From assembly GCA_003511785.1 (NCBI GenBank), contig DOIS01000062.1, positions 1-9,096 on the forward strand: a stretch of DNA of 9,096 nt. Reading direction: 5' to 3'. The DNA is from Paracoccaceae bacterium (GTDB lineage: Bacteria; Pseudomonadota; Alphaproteobacteria; Rhodobacterales; Rhodobacteraceae). Made by a program: the position numbers and the translations under genes. Under the pieces are notes generated by a model that did not search any database, had not been told where the DNA came from, and worked only from the letters and a program-made list of their open reading frames with translations. Below are positions 6,832 through 9,096 of the stretch, piece after piece; positions within the stretch are counted from its first letter, which is position 1, and each line of letters begins with the position of its first letter.

Positions 6832-7719
6832 ATGGCCGTCCTTATCAACGAGAACACCAAAGTCATCTGCCAGGGTCTGACCGGCTCGCAGGGCACCTTT
6901 CACACCGAGCAGGCCATCGCCTATGGCACGAAAATGGTCGGCGGGGTGACGCCGGGCAAAGGCGGGCAGACCCATCTCGACCTGCCCGTGTTCAACTCGG
7001 TCCACGAGGCCAAGCACGAGACCGAGGCCAACGCCACGGTGATCTACGTGCCCCCGCCCTTCGCCGCCGACTCGATCATGGAGGCGATCGACGCCGAAAT
7101 GGAAGTGATCGTCTGCATCACCGAGGGCATCCCGGTTCTCGACATGATGAAGGTCAAGCGCGCGCTGGAGGGGTCGAAATCGACCCTGATCGGCCCGAAC
7201 TGCCCTGGTGTCATCACGCCCGACGCCTGCAAGATCGGCATCATGCCGGGCCACATCCACAAGCGCGGCAGCGTGGGGGTTGTGAGCCGCTCGGGCACGC
7301 TTACCTATGAGGCCGTGAAACAGACAACCGATGTGGGCCTGGGCCAGTCCACCTGCGTGGGCATCGGCGGCGACCCGATCAAGGGCACCGAACATATCGA
7401 CGTGCTGGAGTGGTTCCTGGCCGATGACGAAACGACAAGCATCATCATGATCGGCGAGATCGGCGGCTCGGCCGAGGAAGAGGCGGCGCAATTCCTGGCC
7501 GACGAGAAGAAGCGCGGCCGCTGGAAGCCCACCGCCGGCTTCATCGCGGGCCGCACCGCGCCTCCGGGCCGCCGCATGGGCCACGCGGGCGCCATCGTCG
7601 CCGGCGGCAAGGGCGGCGCCGAGGACAAGATCGAGGCGATGAAAGCCGCTGGCATCGTGGTCGCCGACAGCCCCGCCACCCTGGGCGAGGCCGTGCTCGA
7701 CGCGATCGACAAGGGGTGA
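6832..7719 (+). CDS. sucD: Succinyl-CoA synthetase alpha subunit
   Basis: This complete 295-residue alpha subunit binds CoA and carries the phosphohistidine intermediate of the SucCD enzyme. The N-terminal CoA-binding Rossmann domain starts MAVLINENTKVICQGLTGSQ and continues GTFHTEQAIAYGTKMVGGVT (21-40). GPNCPG (121-126) and GEIGGSAEEEA (208-218) are typical of the ligase domain. The phosphorylated histidine is His251 in GHAGAIV. Length and motifs are standard. The ATG at 6832 is chosen because of a clear AGGAGA (6817-6822) at good spacing and the canonical N-terminus. Unlike many genomes, sucD does not directly follow sucC: 655 bases with a lipoprotein gene lie between. Its TGA overlaps the GTG start of the following DUF805 gene. 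Confidence 0.97.
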   Translation: MAVLINENTKVICQGLTGSQGTFHTEQAIAYGTKMVGGVTPGKGGQTHLDLPVFNSVHEAKHETEANATVIYVPPPFAADSIMEAIDAEMEVIVCITEGIPVLDMMKVKRALEGSKSTLIGPNCPGVITPDACKIGIMPGHIHKRGSVGVVSRSGTLTYEAVKQTTDVGLGQSTCVGIGGDPIKGTEHIDVLEWFLADDETTSIIMIGEIGGSAEEEAAQFLADEKKRGRWKPTAGFIAGRTAPPGRRMGHAGAIVAGGKGGAEDKIEAMKAAGIVVADSPATLGEAVLDAIDKG

Positions 7720-8258
7720 CCTTCAACCAGGCCATAAGGACGTGTTTTCGAAAATACGTCACGTTCTCGGGGCGGGCCTCTCGCCCCGAGTATTGGTATT
7801 TCGTTCTGTTCATCGTGATCTGGAGCGTGCTCGCCGCGATCATCGACTGGCAGTTCTTCTCCACTGTGACGCGGATCGAGGCCGAGGGCGCCAGCGCCAC
7901 GCTCGCCACCTCTCCGCAGCCGGTGGGCAGCATCGTCGCGCTGATCGTGTTCCTGCCGCATCTCGCGGTCGCCTGGCGGCGGATGCACGACACCGGGCGC
8001 AGCGGCTTTTTCGTGCTGCTGCCGTTGATCCTGATGGCGTCGGCCTTCGCGGTGCTCATCTTCGGCATCGGCACGGCCGGCCTTTTCGCCCATGGCGGCG
8101 GGCTGGACCTGTTCTTCACCCGCGCTACGGCCCTGATCCTGATCCCGACGCTGATCGTGCTGACGATCTCTCCCCTGCTGGTGCTGTGGTGGCTCGCCCG
8201 CCCCGGCCAGCCGGGCCCCAATGCCTACGGTCCCAACCCCAGTGAGGTTTCCCAATGA
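7716..8258 (+). CDS. DUF805 family inner-membrane protein, 180 aa, GTG start
   Basis: The protein begins at a GTG (7716-7718) that overlaps the sucD stop by four bases (GTGA), pointing to coupled translation; no ATG gives the full family N-terminus. DUF805 hallmarks are present: TFSGRASRPEYW (residues 16-27), the AWRRMHDTGRSG loop (86-97) and the C-terminal PGPNAYGPNP (167-175). Hydrophobic segments lie near 28-46, 70-86, 98-119 and 138-160, suggesting about four membrane spans. The length exceeds the shortest family members because of a loop at about 50-68. The function of DUF805 is unknown. Its end overlaps the sucA start by four bases (ATGA). Being translated between sucD and sucA suggests that its expression tracks TCA-cycle flux, but nothing in the protein shows catalysis. 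Confidence 0.9.
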   Translation: MTFNQAIRTCFRKYVTFSGRASRPEYWYFVLFIVIWSVLAAIIDWQFFSTVTRIEAEGASATLATSPQPVGSIVALIVFLPHLAVAWRRMHDTGRSGFFVLLPLILMASAFAVLIFGIGTAGLFAHGGGLDLFFTRATALILIPTLIVLTISPLLVLWWLARPGQPGPNAYGPNPSEVSQ

Positions 8259-9096
8259 CCGATCAATCCCCCAACGACACCTTCCGCGTCTCAAGCTTCA
8301 TGCAGGGCCATAACGCGGCCTACCTGGAGCAGCTTTATGCCCAGTATGCCCGCGACCCCGGCGCGGTCGATGCGGCCTGGGCCGAGTTCTTTCGCCAGTT
8401 GGGCGATGCGGAAAAGGACGTGCAGGCGGACGCGACCGGCCCCTCCTGGGCGCGCAAGGACTGGCCGCCCACCCCGGCCGACGATCTGCACGGGGCGCTG
8501 ACCGGCGAGTATCCCGCCGCCCCGGCCGAGGCCAAGGCCGCCGGCGACAAGATCAAGGCCAAGGCCGCCGAGAAGGGGCTGGAAGTCACCGATGACGAGA
8601 TCAAGCGCGCGGTGCTCGACTCGATCCGCGCCCTGATGATCATCCGCGCCTATCGTATCCGCGGCCACCTGGTGGCCGATCTGGACCCGCTGGGGATGCG
8701 CGACCAGACCCCGCACCCCGAGCTGGACCCCAAGACCTATGGCTTCACCGAGGCCGACATGGACCGGCCCATCTTCATCGACAAGGTGCTGGGGCTCGAG
8801 GTTGCGACCATGCGCCAGATCATGGAGATCGTGCAGCGCACCTATTGCGGCACTTTCGCGCTGCAATACATGCACATCTCGGACCCCGAGCAATCCGCCT
8901 GGCTCAAGGAACGGATCGAGGGGTTGGGCAAGGAGATCGCCTTCACCCGCGAGGGGCGCCGCGCCATCCTCAACAAGATGGTCGAGGCCGAGGGGTTCGA
9001 GAAATTCCTGCATGTCAAATACATGGGCACCAAGCGCTTCGGCCTGGACGGCGGCGAAAGCCTGATCCCCGCGATGGAGCAGATCATCAAGCGCGG
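8255..9096 (+). CDS. sucA: 2-oxoglutarate dehydrogenase E1 component, N-terminal 280 residues; continues past right edge
   Basis: This thiamine-diphosphate enzyme decarboxylates 2-oxoglutarate as the E1 part of the 2-oxoglutarate dehydrogenase complex, giving succinyl-CoA for SucCD. The frame is open from the ATG (8255-8257) to the window end, covering 280 of an expected roughly 985 residues. The N-terminal helix typical of OdhA/SucA is visible (SFMQGHNAAYLEQLYAQYAR, 14-33). An Ala/Lys-rich linker (88-107) follows, then the start of the core, including RAYRIRGHLVADLDPLG (131-147) and the KRFGLDGGESLIP block (260-272). The thiamine-binding motif lies beyond the edge. The ATG overlaps the DUF805 stop (ATGA), supporting this start and operon membership. 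sucB and lpd would be expected downstream. Confidence 0.96.
   Translation, partial: MTDQSPNDTFRVSSFMQGHNAAYLEQLYAQYARDPGAVDAAWAEFFRQLGDAEKDVQADATGPSWARKDWPPTPADDLHGALTGEYPAAPAEAKAAGDKIKAKAAEKGLEVTDDEIKRAVLDSIRALMIIRAYRIRGHLVADLDPLGMRDQTPHPELDPKTYGFTEADMDRPIFIDKVLGLEVATMRQIMEIVQRTYCGTFALQYMHISDPEQSAWLKERIEGLGKEIAFTREGRRAILNKMVEAEGFEKFLHVKYMGTKRFGLDGGESLIPAMEQIIKR

Noticed and set aside
8291..9013. A 240-codon minus-strand open frame opposite sucA
   Set aside because: The plus strand encodes well-conserved SucA sequence throughout, so this is a reverse-strand artefact.

Overview
This window is a piece of a GC-rich alphaproteobacterial chromosome. Rhodobacterales (Roseobacter/Rhodobacter/Paracoccus relatives) is the most likely source. 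The evidence is the gene content and order: a mesaconyl-CoA hydratase and a malyl-CoA thioesterase-type CitE-like protein beside mdh, sucC, sucD and sucA. The coding regions also show the strong G/C third-position bias typical of that group. This assignment rests on gene order and protein recognition from memory, not on a search.

Left part (1-2327, minus strand): a tightly packed operon read right to left. Its order is mcl2-type (3S)-malyl-CoA thioesterase, an NnrU-family membrane protein, a 63-residue DUF1737 protein, then mch (mesaconyl-CoA hydratase, cut by the left edge). mch and mcl2 belong to the ethylmalonyl-CoA pathway of acetyl-CoA assimilation, which ends in malate and succinyl-CoA. 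Middle (2537-3622): a small predicted secreted protein on the plus strand, convergent with a TauE/SafE-type membrane permease on the minus strand.

Right part (3781-9096, plus strand): TCA-cycle genes. mdh has its own strong intrinsic terminator. A 187-base regulatory gap follows, with two GTGATCAC palindromes and A/T-tract hairpins. Then come sucC, a small lipoprotein gene, sucD, a DUF805 membrane protein gene and sucA (cut by the right edge). sucD, the DUF805 gene and sucA overlap by four bases at each junction, so they are almost certainly one transcript. Metabolically, the left operon feeds malate to Mdh and the pathway's propionyl-CoA branch feeds succinyl-CoA to SucCD, so the window is a C4-acid hub.

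Three reading frames are interrupted. The NnrU gene has one extra base in a C run (minus strand). The TauE gene lacks one base in a G run (minus strand). The lipoprotein gene has an in-frame TGA after which the same frame stays coding-like for 34 codons. Two of the three lie in short G/C homopolymers, so assembly or sequencing error is a serious alternative to real gene decay. I saw no mobile elements, CRISPR arrays, tRNA or rRNA genes, and no gene-free stretch longer than 300 bases. I did not find a clearly new biological system. The best leads are the paired palindromes before sucC and the two uncharacterised envelope-protein genes embedded in the suc operon.
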